DNA of 64,000 nt from assembly GCA_024397995.1 (NCBI GenBank), contig CP073746.1, positions 3,532,001-3,596,000 on the forward strand. Direction: 5' to 3'. The DNA is from a bacterium SCSIO 12827. Lineage in GTDB: Bacteria > Pseudomonadota > Alphaproteobacteria > Rhodospirillales > Casp-alpha2. Below the pieces are notes generated by a model that ran no database searches, was not told where the DNA came from, and was given only the letters and a program-made list of their open reading frames with translations. Position numbers and translations under genes: made by a program. Positions 43,619 through 52,999 of this stretch are shown here, in pieces. Numbering within the stretch: the stretch's first letter is position 1; every line of letters begins with the position of its first letter.

Positions 43619-44101
43619 TCAGGCCGGATCGTCCCCCGCCACACCCCAGATGCGGGCATGCTGACCCTCACCCTTGGCGGGAATGACGCGCACGCGTTCG
43701 GCGATGCCTTCGTCCGTCAGGTCCCGTTCGATGGCAAGCAAGGTGCCCGCCGGATGGTCGCACAGGTCGGCCATGTCGCGGCATTCGCCCCGGGCCGCGT
43801 CGAGGGCCGCCATCATGTCGGGCGCACCGTAACGTTCGAACAGATGCCCCGCCAGGGCACGCACCGCGTCCTCGACCTGGCCGTCGGGCAGCACCGCGAC
43901 CTGCACGAAGGTCGAGCGCCCGAAACTGCCGAGGCCGAGCCAACCGCTTTTGAACGCCAGCTGCTGTTTATTGGTCCAGGAAGACGGATCGCCATCGGCG
44001 AATTCAAAAGTACCGGCGACAGCCCATTCACCCGGTTCCGCCGGAATATCGAACACGTTCTGATCCGAGGCGTCGAGCCGGATGGTGCGTGCGAATTTCA
44101 T
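43619..44101 (-). CDS. DUF6505-like conserved protein
   Basis: The product is 160 residues from ATG 44101. MKFARTIRLD, FDIPAEPGEWAVAGTFEF and GWLGLGSFGRSTF are conserved in a small alphaproteobacterial family (DUF6505). Many members are encoded near biotin/lipoate ligase or formaldehyde-related genes; none is adjacent here. It has no signal peptide or membrane segment. The function is unknown. Confidence 0.65.
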   Translation of the reverse strand: MKFARTIRLDASDQNVFDIPAEPGEWAVAGTFEFADGDPSSWTNKQQLAFKSGWLGLGSFGRSTFVQVAVLPDGQVEDAVRALAGHLFERYGAPDMMAALDAARGECRDMADLCDHPAGTLLAIERDLTDEGIAERVRVIPAKGEGQHARIWGVAGDDPA

Positions 44102-44181
44102 TGTGTCGGACGTCCTCCCAAGTCGTGACCCGTCAATATAGAGGTCGGCAGGCCGCTTCGCATCATGGTAAAGACGAAGGC

Positions 44182-45165
44182 ATGAGCGCACGTTTTCTCA
44201 TTCCTTCCGCCCTGGCGGCAACCCTTGCTTTGGCCCCCCGCATGGGAGCAGCCGACGGCATCGATCCCGCCGCCGTGGCCAAGGCGGCACAGTCCGTGGT
44301 CGTCGTGTTGCCGAGTTGGCAAGGCGTGCGGCCCGGCTTCGCGCCGAAAAGCACCGATGGACGCATCGCCCCGGAGGGCTCCGGCGTCGCCGTTCTACCC
44401 GGCGGCTATGTCGTGACCAACGATCATGTGTTGGGCAACGCCATCAGCGTCCGCATTCGCCTTTCCGATGGGCGCACCGTTACCACCGAGATCGTCGGCC
44501 GCCACAAGGCGACGGACATCGCCCTTCTGAAAGCCCCCATCGACCTTCCCGTGGCCGAACCGGGGCCCGAACCGAACCTGGCCGAACCGGCCTGCGCCAT
44601 CGGCAATCCGTTCGGGCGGGGGATTTCCGTGTCCTGCGGCGTCGTCTCGGCCGTCGGCCGGGCCAATGCCGGGTTCAACGAGATCGAGGATTTCATCCAA
44701 ACCGACGCGGCGGTCAACCCGGGCGGATCGGGCGGCGCATTGGTCGACGGCCAGGGCCGCTTGGTCGGTTTGGTTTCTGCGATTTTTGCGCAAGGGTCCG
44801 ATGCCAACATCGGCGTCAACTTCGCGGCGTCCAGGACCCTGGTCGCGCGGGTCGTCGATGACCTTGTCGCCCACGGCAAGGTGATGGCGGCGACGGCGGG
44901 GATGGAGACTGGGCCCCTATCCGCCCTGCAGCAAGAACGGACCGGCGGCGTTGCAGTCGTTGAAGTGACACCGGGCGGCCCCGCCTTCACGGCCGGAATC
45001 GATGCCGGAGATATCATCACAAAAGTCGACGGCAGGCCCGTTACGTCACCGGGGCAGGTTCGCGCGTCCTTGTTCCGCCATCACGCGGGGGACGCCATCG
45101 TCCTGACCGTACAGCGCGGTGGAGAGATTCGGGAAATTACCTTGACCTTAAAGCCCCTGCCCTAG
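44182..45165 (+). CDS. Exported HtrA/DegP-like serine protease with one PDZ domain
   Basis: The product is 327 residues from ATG 44182 with a signal peptide (cleavage near GAA-D, residue 24). The trypsin-fold triad is His in VTNDHVLG, Asp in KATDIALLKA and Ser in NPGGSGGALVD. The C-terminal about 90 residues form a PDZ domain (GGVAVVEVTPGGPAFTAGI...GDIITKVDGRPV). It would degrade or refold damaged periplasmic proteins. Its stop overlaps the convergent CoA-transferase gene by 4 bases. Confidence 0.9.
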   Translation: MSARFLIPSALAATLALAPRMGAADGIDPAAVAKAAQSVVVVLPSWQGVRPGFAPKSTDGRIAPEGSGVAVLPGGYVVTNDHVLGNAISVRIRLSDGRTVTTEIVGRHKATDIALLKAPIDLPVAEPGPEPNLAEPACAIGNPFGRGISVSCGVVSAVGRANAGFNEIEDFIQTDAAVNPGGSGGALVDGQGRLVGLVSAIFAQGSDANIGVNFAASRTLVARVVDDLVAHGKVMAATAGMETGPLSALQQERTGGVAVVEVTPGGPAFTAGIDAGDIITKVDGRPVTSPGQVRASLFRHHAGDAIVLTVQRGGEIREITLTLKPLP

Positions 45166-46373
45166 TCGGCGGCAATCACCGCCCCTTCGTCGATCAAGGC
45201 CTGGATCTCATCCGCGCCATAGCCGTATTCCGCCAAAACTTCGCGCGTGTGCTGGCCATAGACGGGCGCACCCTGGTCCGTCTTCGCGGGTGTTCCGGAA
45301 AACTTCACCGGCATGCCCAGCGCCTTGGCCGCGCCGAGGGTCTTATGCGGGACCTCGACGATCATGTCGCGGGCGATGGCGTGCGGGTCGGCGTGCATCT
45401 GCGTGATGTCGAGGACCGGGCCGGCGGGCAGGCCCACCGCATCGAACTTGGCGAGCCAGTCGGCGGACGGTTTCGATTTGAAGATCGGCGTCAGCACGTC
45501 TTCGAGCGCCTGACGGTTCGCCATCCGCCCGGTGTTGTCCGTGAACCGGGGATCATTGGCGATCTCGGGATTGTCGAGGGCTTCAAGCAGGCGCTCCCAT
45601 GTCCGCTGGTTGGCGGCGCCGCAGGTGATCCAGCCGTCGGCGGTTTCAAACGCCTGATAGGGCGCGTTCAAGGGATGGGCCGAGCCCATGGCGGCAGGGG
45701 ATTCCCCGGTCGCGAAGGCGATCGCCGATTGCCAATAGGTATGGATGATCCCCGCCTCGAACAGCGACGTGTCGACGACCTGGCCCTGGCCGGTCTTGAC
45801 CGCATGGGCATAGGCCGCGGACACCCCCATGGCCGCCAGCAGGCCGGCGGTGATGTCGGTGATCGGCGAGCCGACCTTGCAGGGCGGGCGGCCCGGGCCC
45901 TCGCCGGTGATGTGCATGAGCCCCGACATGCCCTGGGCGATCAGATCAACCCCCCCGCGTTCCGCGTAAGGCCCCGTCTGCCCGAAGCCGGAGATCGAAC
46001 ACCACACCAGCTTGGGGTTTTCCTTTTTCAAGGTTTCGTAATCCAGGCCCAGCTTGGCCAAGGTCCCCTGGCGGTAGTTTTCCAGCAGCACATCGGCCTC
46101 GAGCGCCATGCGCCGCACGGCAGCCTGACCGCCCGGGGTCTTGAGGTCGACGGCAACCGACCGCTTGCCCCGGTTCATGACCAGGAAGGCGGCGGCTTCA
46201 CCCCCGATCTTGGGCGGTGCCGCGCGGCGCGTGTCGTCGCCGCCCGGCACCTTTTCCACCTTGATCACGTCGGCCCCCATGTCGGCCAGCATCAGGGCAC
46301 AGGTCGGCCCGGCCATCACATGGGTCAGATCCAAGACCTTCATGCCGCCGAGCGGCCCGTCACCTCGTGCCAT
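45162..46373 (-). CDS. CaiB/BaiF family CoA transferase
   Basis: The product is 403 residues. The N-terminus GMKVLDLTHVMAGPTCALMLADMGADVIKVE is the family start; the catalytic Asp is in GSPITDITAG. These enzymes move CoA between carboxylic acids (formyl-CoA, succinyl-CoA and others). The substrate cannot be set from sequence; the glyoxylate aminotransferase next door suggests a C2-acid pathway. The two genes are 45 bases apart on the same strand. Confidence 0.92.
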   Translation of the reverse strand: MARGDGPLGGMKVLDLTHVMAGPTCALMLADMGADVIKVEKVPGGDDTRRAAPPKIGGEAAAFLVMNRGKRSVAVDLKTPGGQAAVRRMALEADVLLENYRQGTLAKLGLDYETLKKENPKLVWCSISGFGQTGPYAERGGVDLIAQGMSGLMHITGEGPGRPPCKVGSPITDITAGLLAAMGVSAAYAHAVKTGQGQVVDTSLFEAGIIHTYWQSAIAFATGESPAAMGSAHPLNAPYQAFETADGWITCGAANQRTWERLLEALDNPEIANDPRFTDNTGRMANRQALEDVLTPIFKSKPSADWLAKFDAVGLPAGPVLDITQMHADPHAIARDMIVEVPHKTLGAAKALGMPVKFSGTPAKTDQGAPVYGQHTREVLAEYGYGADEIQALIDEGAVIAAD

Positions 46374-46418
46374 GGGATTTCCTTCCGTTTCTTCTTATCG
46401 TCGTCAGTCGTCTTGCCG

Positions 46419-47597
46419 TCAGCGGGCCTGCGGATTGACCAGATAGGCCATGGCGGCATCAACGCCGCCCTTTTCAAACGGCACCTTGGCCAACTCCAGG
46501 CCCATCTCCACACCCGACAGCGTGCCCATGAGCATCAATTCGTTGAAGTCGCCCAAATGGCCGATGCGGAACACCTTGTCGGCGATCTTGTTGAGCCCGT
46601 TGCCAAGCGACATGTCGAAGTTTTCCAAGGTCACCTTGCGGAAGTTGTCGGCGCTGTGGCCCTCGGGCATGACCACGGCGGTCAGTACGGGGGAATATTC
46701 CTTGGGTTCCTGGCACAGAACCTCCAGGCCCCAGGCGCGGACAGCGCGGCGGGTCGCTTCGGCCATGCGGTCGTGGCGGGCGAACACGTTGTCGAGTCCT
46801 TCCTCCATCAGCATGGCGATGGCTTCCTTGAGGCCGTAAAGCAGGTTGGTCGCCGGCGTGTAGGGGAAGTAGCCGGTCTTGTTCATCTTGATCATTTCAT
46901 CCCAGGCCCAATAGGACTTGGGCAGGGACGAGGACTTGGACACTTCCTGCGCCTTTTCCGACACGCAGTTGAAGCTGAGCCCCGGCGGCAGCATCAGGCC
47001 CTTCTGCGAACCGGCGATGGTGACGTCGACGCCCCATTCGTCCTGGCGGAAATCGGCAGAGGCCAGACCCGAGATCGTGTCGACCATGAACAGGGCCGGA
47101 TGCCCCGTGCGGTCCATGGCTTCGCGCACCAGCTTGACCCGCGAGGTCACGCCGGTCGACGTTTCGTTATGGACCATGCAGACGGCCTTAATCTCGTGGT
47201 CCTTATCCTCGTTCAACCGCTTTTCAATGACGGCGGCGTCAACGCCGTGGCGCCAGTCGCCGTCGATGAATTCGGGCACCAGGCCAAGGCGCAGCGCCAG
47301 GTTCTTCCACAGGGTAGCGAACTGACCGGTTTCGTACATCAGCACCCGATCGCCCTGGGACATGGTATTGGCGAGCGCCGCTTCCCAGGCACCCGTGCCG
47401 GAGGCCGGATAGATCACGACCTCGCACTTTTCCGTCTTGAACACCTTCTTCATGCCGGCGATGCAGGACAGACCCAGGTCGGCGAAATCGGGACCGCGAT
47501 GGTCCATCACCGGGTAGTCCATGGCACGAAGGATGCGATCGGGCGTGTTGGAGGGGCCCGGAATCTGCAGGAAATGGCGGCCGCGGCGCACAGTCAT
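46419..47597 (-). CDS. Class V aminotransferase: serine (or aspartate)-glyoxylate aminotransferase
   Basis: The product is 392 residues. FLQIPGPSNTPDRILRAM is the substrate-binding N-terminus of serine-glyoxylate aminotransferases, and the PLP lysine is in GSQKGLMLPPG. ETGQFATLWK and VHNETSTGV also match. It converts glyoxylate to glycine with serine or aspartate as donor (the latter as in BhcA). The divergent FAD/Fe-S dehydrogenase would make glyoxylate-type ketoacids, so the two may be linked. Confidence 0.92.
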   Translation of the reverse strand: MTVRRGRHFLQIPGPSNTPDRILRAMDYPVMDHRGPDFADLGLSCIAGMKKVFKTEKCEVVIYPASGTGAWEAALANTMSQGDRVLMYETGQFATLWKNLALRLGLVPEFIDGDWRHGVDAAVIEKRLNEDKDHEIKAVCMVHNETSTGVTSRVKLVREAMDRTGHPALFMVDTISGLASADFRQDEWGVDVTIAGSQKGLMLPPGLSFNCVSEKAQEVSKSSSLPKSYWAWDEMIKMNKTGYFPYTPATNLLYGLKEAIAMLMEEGLDNVFARHDRMAEATRRAVRAWGLEVLCQEPKEYSPVLTAVVMPEGHSADNFRKVTLENFDMSLGNGLNKIADKVFRIGHLGDFNELMLMGTLSGVEMGLELAKVPFEKGGVDAAMAYLVNPQAR

Positions 47598-47785
47598 GAT
47601 CGGATGTCCTCTTTATATTCAGGTTTTCGCGCCAGGGGGCGCGATGGCCTGGGAATTATGCATACATTTTTTTCCCAGGCAACCCGGATTAATTGAAAGC
47701 TGGTAAAATTCGTTATTATTTACGTAAAAACAATGAGGTATAGGACTTTCAGTAGCCTTTTTCCGAATCAAGATGATTTGCCTTA

Positions 47786-47813
47786 TTGAATTTTGAATGC
47801 AATTTGCTACACT
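47786..47813 (+). promoter_or_regulatory. Promoter of the FAD/Fe-S dehydrogenase gene
   Basis: TTGAAT (47786-47791), a 16-base spacer and TACACT (47808-47813) lie 37 bases before the ATG at 47851, in an AT-rich divergent region (47598-47850) that probably also carries the aminotransferase promoter and an operator. Confidence 0.5.
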
Positions 47814-47850
47814 CCCGCCATCGAAACAGCCAACTAAAGTGGATCCGCCC

Positions 47851-50850
47851 ATGGCCCTGTCCGACGCGCCCCTCGCCGCCCCCGCCCCCCGCAGCCGCCC
47901 GGCCAAGGGTGACGCCGGACTGGCCCGCCGCCTGAAGGCCGCGATCAAGGGCCAGGTCCTGTTCGATCCGTTCTCGCGTGGACGCTATTCGACGGACGCC
48001 TCGATCTATCAGATCGAACCGCTCGGCGTCGTCGTGCCCGAGGACGCCGAGGACGTGGAAGCGATCATCACCATCGCGCGGGATGCAGGTGTACCGCTTC
48101 TGCCGCGAGGCGGCGGCACCTCGCAATGCGGGCAGACGGTTGGCGAAGCCCTGGTCGTCGACCTGTCCAAACATCTGAACAAGATTCTCGACTTCGATGC
48201 CTCGGGGCGCCAGGCCCTGGTCGAACCGGGTTTGGTGCTCGATCACCTCAACGCTTACCTCAAGCCCCATGGCCTGTGGTTTCCGGTCGACGTTTCGACC
48301 TCGTCCCGCGCCACGCTCGGCGGCATGGCGGGTAACAACTCCTGCGGCTCGCGCTCCATCGTTTACGGCACCATGCGCGACAATGTGCGCGCCATCGACG
48401 CCGTCACCATGGACGGCCGGGCCATGCGCTTCGGCGAAGTGTCCGACAATGAACCCGCGGCCAAGCTGGATCCCGTGCAGCAGGACATGGTCGCCAAGCT
48501 TTTGGATATCGGCCGGCGCGAGGGCGACCACATCCGCCAGTCCTTCCCCGACCTGATGCGCCGGGTCGGCGGCTACAACATCGATTCCCTGATGCCGGGC
48601 GGCGCGCCCAAGGGCCCCTGGGCCGAGGCGACGCTGTACCGTCAGCAGACCCACCCGAACCTGGCGCACCTTCTGATCGGATCGGAAGGCACCCTGGCCT
48701 TTTCGACCAAGCTGCACCTGGATCTGCAGCCCCTGCCGAAGCACAAGGTGCTGGGCGTCTGTCATTTCCCGACCTTCTACAAATGCATGGATGCGGCCCA
48801 GCATCTGGTGACCCTCGGCCCGGCGGCGGTGGAACTGGTCGACCGCACCATGATCGGCCTGGCCCGCGATATCGAGATTTTCCGCCCCACGGTCGAACGC
48901 TTCGTAAAGGGGGAGCCGGACGCCCTGTTGCTGGTCGAATTCGCCGGCGAGGAGCGCGAACCCCTGATCGCCAAGCTGAAACAGCTGGTCGAGATGATGG
49001 CCGACCTAGGCTTCCCCGACGCGGTGGTCGAGGCCGTGGACCCGGCCTTCCAGCGCGACGTCTGGGAGGTCCGCAAATCGGGCCTCAACATCATGATGTC
49101 CATGAAGGGGGACGGGAAGCCGATCTCCTTCGTCGAGGACTGCGCCGTGCGCCTGGAAGATCTCGCCGAATACACGGACCGCCTGACGCAGGTGTTCCAC
49201 AAGCACAACACCGAAGGCACCTGGTATGCCCATGCCTCGGTCGGCACCCTGCATGTCCGGCCCGTGATCAATCTGAAACAGGAACTGGGTGCGAAGCAGA
49301 TGCGCGCCATCGCCGAAGAAGCCTTCGAGATGGTCCGCGAATACAAGGGATCGCATTCGGGCGAACACGGCGACGGGTTGGTGCGTTCTGAATTCCACGA
49401 AGCCATGTTCGGCAGCCGCATGATCGAGACCTTCAAGGAGGTCAAGAACACGGTCGACCCCACGGGCCTGATGAACCCGGGCAAGATCGTCGACCCGCCC
49501 AAGATGGATGACCGATCGCTGTTCCGTTTCAAGCCCGGATACAAGACGGAGCAGATCGCGACGGTTCTCGACTGGTCTGACTGGGGCGGCTTCGCGGGCG
49601 CTGTCGAGATGTGCAACAACAACGGGGCCTGCCGCAAACGCGACGCCGGGGTGATGTGCCCGTCCTACCGCGCGACCGGCGATGAACAGCACCTGACCCG
49701 GGGCCGCGCCAACACGCTGCGCCTCGCCATTTCCGGACAGCTCGGCCCCGACGCCTTCACCTCCGACGACATGGCCGCGACCATGAAGCTTTGCGTCGGC
49801 TGCAAGGGCTGCAAGCGCGAATGCCCGACGGGCGTCGACATGGCGCGCATGAAGATCGAGTTCCTCAACCAGTACAACAAGCGCCATGGGCTGCGCCTGT
49901 TCGACCGGCTGGTCGCCTACCTGCCGCGCTATGCCCCCGCCGCCAGCAAAGTTTCCTGGCTGCTGAACCTGCGTGACACGGTCCCCGGCGCCGCCTGGTT
50001 GTCGGAAAAGCTGCTGGGCTTTTCCGCCGACCGCAACCTGCCCCGCTGGGCCGCGACGCCGGACAAGGGCGCAACCCCGGTCGACCCAAGTTCCTGTCCG
50101 GCAGGCAAGGCGGTCGTTCTGCTGGGCGATACCTTCAACACCTATTTCGAGCCCGAGAATCTGGCCGCCGCTCGCCGGGTGCTGACCGCCGCCGGCTACC
50201 GCGTCGTCACCGCCCAGGCCCCGGACCGCGCGCGGCCGCTGTGCTGTGGCCGCACCTTCCTGGCCGCCGGCCTGGCCGACGAGGCGAAGAAAGAAGCCCA
50301 GCGCACGCTTGACGCCTTAAAACCTTTCGTCGACGCGGGCGTGCCCATCGTCGGGCTGGAGCCGTCGTGTCTTTTGACCCTGCGCGACGAGTTCACGGTC
50401 CTGCTGCCGGGCGACGACAGCAAGGCGCTGGCCGCCAAGGCCATGCTGTTCGAAGAATTCCTGGCGGCGGAAGCCGAGGCCGGCACCCTGACCCTACCGC
50501 TGAAGGACGCGGCCGACGGCAAGGCGCTGCTCCACGGCCATTGCCATCAGAAGGCCTTCGCCGCCATGGGGGCGGTCGAACGGACGCTCCGTCTGGTGCC
50601 GGGATTGAACGTGGAGACGGTCGACTCAAGCTGCTGCGGCAGGGGGGGGGCCTTCGGCTATGACAAAGACAACGTCGATGTCTCCAAACGCATGGGCGAA
50701 CTGTCCCTGCTGCCCGCCGTGCGCGACGCCGACGGCGACACGGTGATCGTCGCCGACGGCACCAGCTGCCGCCATCAGATCGCCGACGGCACGCCGCGCG
50801 AGGCGGTGCATGTCGCCCAGGTCCTCGACCGCTATCTGGTCACGGAGTGA
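47851..50850 (+). CDS. FAD-binding and 4Fe-4S 2-hydroxyacid dehydrogenase (D-lactate/D-2-hydroxyglutarate/glycolate type)
   Basis: The product is 999 residues from ATG 47851. In order: FAD_binding_4 domain (LLPRGGGTSQCGQTVG near 100; GNNSCGSRSI near 170), FAD-oxidase C domain with SVGTLHVRP and the SGEHGDGLVRSE motif, a 4Fe-4S domain with CVGCKGCKRECPTGVDM, and two CCG domains (CCGRTFLAAGL and SCCGRGGAFG). It oxidises a 2-hydroxyacid and passes electrons to the membrane. A GntR regulator follows immediately. A run of nine G bases lies in the last CCG motif. Confidence 0.92.
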   Translation: MALSDAPLAAPAPRSRPAKGDAGLARRLKAAIKGQVLFDPFSRGRYSTDASIYQIEPLGVVVPEDAEDVEAIITIARDAGVPLLPRGGGTSQCGQTVGEALVVDLSKHLNKILDFDASGRQALVEPGLVLDHLNAYLKPHGLWFPVDVSTSSRATLGGMAGNNSCGSRSIVYGTMRDNVRAIDAVTMDGRAMRFGEVSDNEPAAKLDPVQQDMVAKLLDIGRREGDHIRQSFPDLMRRVGGYNIDSLMPGGAPKGPWAEATLYRQQTHPNLAHLLIGSEGTLAFSTKLHLDLQPLPKHKVLGVCHFPTFYKCMDAAQHLVTLGPAAVELVDRTMIGLARDIEIFRPTVERFVKGEPDALLLVEFAGEEREPLIAKLKQLVEMMADLGFPDAVVEAVDPAFQRDVWEVRKSGLNIMMSMKGDGKPISFVEDCAVRLEDLAEYTDRLTQVFHKHNTEGTWYAHASVGTLHVRPVINLKQELGAKQMRAIAEEAFEMVREYKGSHSGEHGDGLVRSEFHEAMFGSRMIETFKEVKNTVDPTGLMNPGKIVDPPKMDDRSLFRFKPGYKTEQIATVLDWSDWGGFAGAVEMCNNNGACRKRDAGVMCPSYRATGDEQHLTRGRANTLRLAISGQLGPDAFTSDDMAATMKLCVGCKGCKRECPTGVDMARMKIEFLNQYNKRHGLRLFDRLVAYLPRYAPAASKVSWLLNLRDTVPGAAWLSEKLLGFSADRNLPRWAATPDKGATPVDPSSCPAGKAVVLLGDTFNTYFEPENLAAARRVLTAAGYRVVTAQAPDRARPLCCGRTFLAAGLADEAKKEAQRTLDALKPFVDAGVPIVGLEPSCLLTLRDEFTVLLPGDDSKALAAKAMLFEEFLAAEAEAGTLTLPLKDAADGKALLHGHCHQKAFAAMGAVERTLRLVPGLNVETVDSSCCGRGGAFGYDKDNVDVSKRMGELSLLPAVRDADGDTVIVADGTSCRHQIADGTPREAVHVAQVLDRYLVTE
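50642..50650 (+). repeat. G9 homopolymer within the dehydrogenase gene
   Basis: Nine consecutive G bases encode part of CCGRGGAFG in the C-terminal Cys-rich domain. Tracts of this length are prone to slippage; a gain or loss of one base would truncate the protein's last about 65 residues. Confidence 0.85.
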
Positions 50851-50855
50851 TGCCC

Positions 50856-51545
50856 ATGGATGCCTCACCGCAAACCCCGATTGAGCGCCGATCCCTGCAT
50901 GACACCATCGTCAACCGGGTGCGGGCCATGGTCTATGACGGCGACCTGAAGCCGGGGGACAAGGTGCCGGAACGGCTGTTGTGCGAAACGCTCGGCATCT
51001 CGCGCACCCCGCTGCGTGAAGCCTTGAAGGTGCTGGCATCCGAAGGGGTCTTGGAACTGCTGCCCAACCGGGGCGCGCGGGTCGCCAAGCTGACCGCCGC
51101 CGATGTCGACGAGATGTTCCCCGTCATGGGCGCCTTGGAAGCACTGGCCGGCGAACTTGCCTGCGCCAATGCGACGGAGGCCGACCTGGCCGAGCTGCGC
51201 GCCCTGCATTACCAGATGGCCCTGCATCACACGCGGGGGGAGCGGTCCGAGTATTTCGCCCTGAACCAGAAGATCCACGAAAAGATCATGGGCTCGGCCG
51301 GCAATGATCTGCTGGTCGCCATGTATGAAGGCCTGGCCGGACGCATCCGCCGGGCGCGCTATATTTCTTCCATCACGTCCCAACGCTGGAAACAGGCCAT
51401 GGCCGAGCATGAAGACATGCTGGCCGCCCTGGAAGCCCGCGACGGCCCCAAACTCGCCAAGGTCCTGCGCGACCACCTGCAGAACAAATGCGAAGCGGTG
51501 AAGGAAGCATTGCGCCAGGACGGCGGCGATACGAACGCCGGCTGA
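50856..51545 (+). CDS. GntR-family regulator (FCD type)
   Basis: The product is 229 residues from ATG 50856, with GGAG at 50844-50847. The winged helix is in residues about 8-75 (TIVNRVRAMVYDGDLKPGDKVPE, GISRTPLREALKVLASEG), and the effector domain is all-helical (FCD) with Asp and His ligands for a metal (EKIMGSAGNDLL, AEHEDMLAAL). It probably controls the upstream dehydrogenase in response to a carboxylic acid. The stop of that gene is 5 bases away. Confidence 0.92.
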   Translation: MDASPQTPIERRSLHDTIVNRVRAMVYDGDLKPGDKVPERLLCETLGISRTPLREALKVLASEGVLELLPNRGARVAKLTAADVDEMFPVMGALEALAGELACANATEADLAELRALHYQMALHHTRGERSEYFALNQKIHEKIMGSAGNDLLVAMYEGLAGRIRRARYISSITSQRWKQAMAEHEDMLAALEARDGPKLAKVLRDHLQNKCEAVKEALRQDGGDTNAG

Positions 51546-51631
51546 TCCCCTGCCAGATGACGCAGCCGTGACTTCCCGGTGAGCGCTTCGGTCTGATAGA
51601 CAGGCGGCCACCTGAAGGGAGCCTGCATTCC

Positions 51632-52999
51632 GTGATTGAGCATTTGTCCGGGACAGTCCATCGTTCGGGCATGTGGACATCCTGCATGACCTTTATCTTC
51701 GGCGAACCCGTCTCCGGGCGGCTGCCCGCCCGCGTGCGCGAGCGCATCGCCCGTCAGCAATTGCAAAGCGAAAAGCTTATCAGTTGGGTTCAGATGCTGC
51801 TGGTCGTGCTGTTCGCCAGCCTGTGGGCCGTGGCGCCCAAGACCGCGACCAATCCGGATTTCAATCTGGTGCCCTTCGCCCTGGGCTTCTATTTCCTGTT
51901 CACCCTGGCGCGCTTGATCGCCGCCTATCGCGGCACCCTGACCAAGCCCTTCCTGATGATCTCGGTGGTCATCGACGTCGGGCTGCTGATGCTGCTGATC
52001 TGGTCGTTCCATATTCAGTACATGCAGCCGGCGAGCTTTTATCTGAAGGCGCCGACGCTGATGTACGTGTTCATCTTCATCGCACTCCGCGCCATTCGGT
52101 TCGAGCCGGGCTACATCGTGCTCGCCGGGGCGTCCGCGGCCCTCGGCTGGGTCATGCTGATGCTCTACGTCGTCCATGCCGAGGCGGGCAACCCCATGAT
52201 CACCCGCAACTACGTGGAATACATGACATCCAACGCCATCCTGATCGGGGCGGAAGTCGACAAGATCGTCTCGATCCTGATGGTCACCTGCGTCCTGGCC
52301 ATCGCCGTGCTGCGGGCTCAACGATCTCTCTACCGCGCGATCATCGACAGCACGGCGGCCCAGGACCTGATGCGCTTCGTGTCCAGGGAGGTGGCCGAGC
52401 GCATCACCCAGGCGGACCGTGCGATCCAGCCCGGCGACGGCGAAAGCAAGATCGCGACCATCGTCTTCACGGACATCGAGGGGTTTTCCACGGCCTCGGA
52501 AAAGATGACGCCGAAGGAGTTGGCCCGCACCATCAACGATTACTTCCAGGCGGCCGGCGACGTCATCGCCCGTCACGGTGGTGTGGTTCTGCTGTTCGAA
52601 GGGGATGCCATGCTGATTACCTTCAACGCCGTCACACCGCAGGATGATCATGCCGCCCGGGCCCTCGACTGCGCGCTTGAACTTGAACAGGTCTGTCGTG
52701 AACGAACCTTCGGCGATGGCGTGCGCCTATTAACCCGCTGCGGCGTCAACACGGGGCCCATCGTGGTCGGCGCCGTCGGAACGGCCGAACGCTTGACCTT
52801 CACCGTGCACGGCGACAACGTGAACATCGCCGCCCGCCTGGAACAACTGAACAAGCAGTACGGGACCTACGTCATGTGCACGGAGGAAACCGCCGACAGC
52901 TGCGGCGATGGATATGACTGCGCGTTTCAGGGAGAAATCCCGGTCAAGGGCCGGGCGGCGCCGGTGAAGGTCTATTCCGTCGCACCCGCTGCGGCCTGA
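51632..52999 (+). CDS. Membrane-bound class III adenylate cyclase
   Basis: The product is up to 455 residues from GTG 51632 (ATG 51671 is an alternative). About six membrane segments fill residues 45-235, then a linker helix (RSLYRAIIDSTAAQDLMRFVSREVAERI) leads to the cyclase domain with metal site TIVFTDIEGFS, FEGDAMLITFNA and NVNIAARLEQLNKQ. It makes cAMP (cGMP not excluded). It converges with the HAD gene and overlaps it by 28 bases. Confidence 0.88.
   Translation: MIEHLSGTVHRSGMWTSCMTFIFGEPVSGRLPARVRERIARQQLQSEKLISWVQMLLVVLFASLWAVAPKTATNPDFNLVPFALGFYFLFTLARLIAAYRGTLTKPFLMISVVIDVGLLMLLIWSFHIQYMQPASFYLKAPTLMYVFIFIALRAIRFEPGYIVLAGASAALGWVMLMLYVVHAEAGNPMITRNYVEYMTSNAILIGAEVDKIVSILMVTCVLAIAVLRAQRSLYRAIIDSTAAQDLMRFVSREVAERITQADRAIQPGDGESKIATIVFTDIEGFSTASEKMTPKELARTINDYFQAAGDVIARHGGVVLLFEGDAMLITFNAVTPQDDHAARALDCALELEQVCRERTFGDGVRLLTRCGVNTGPIVVGAVGTAERLTFTVHGDNVNIAARLEQLNKQYGTYVMCTEETADSCGDGYDCAFQGEIPVKGRAAPVKVYSVAPAAA

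Noticed and set aside
45249-47696. A very long open frame (815 codons) on the plus strand
   Set aside because: It lies antisense to two clear enzymes (CaiB-type transferase and class V aminotransferase); its His/Gly/Arg-rich composition is the usual GC-rich shadow.
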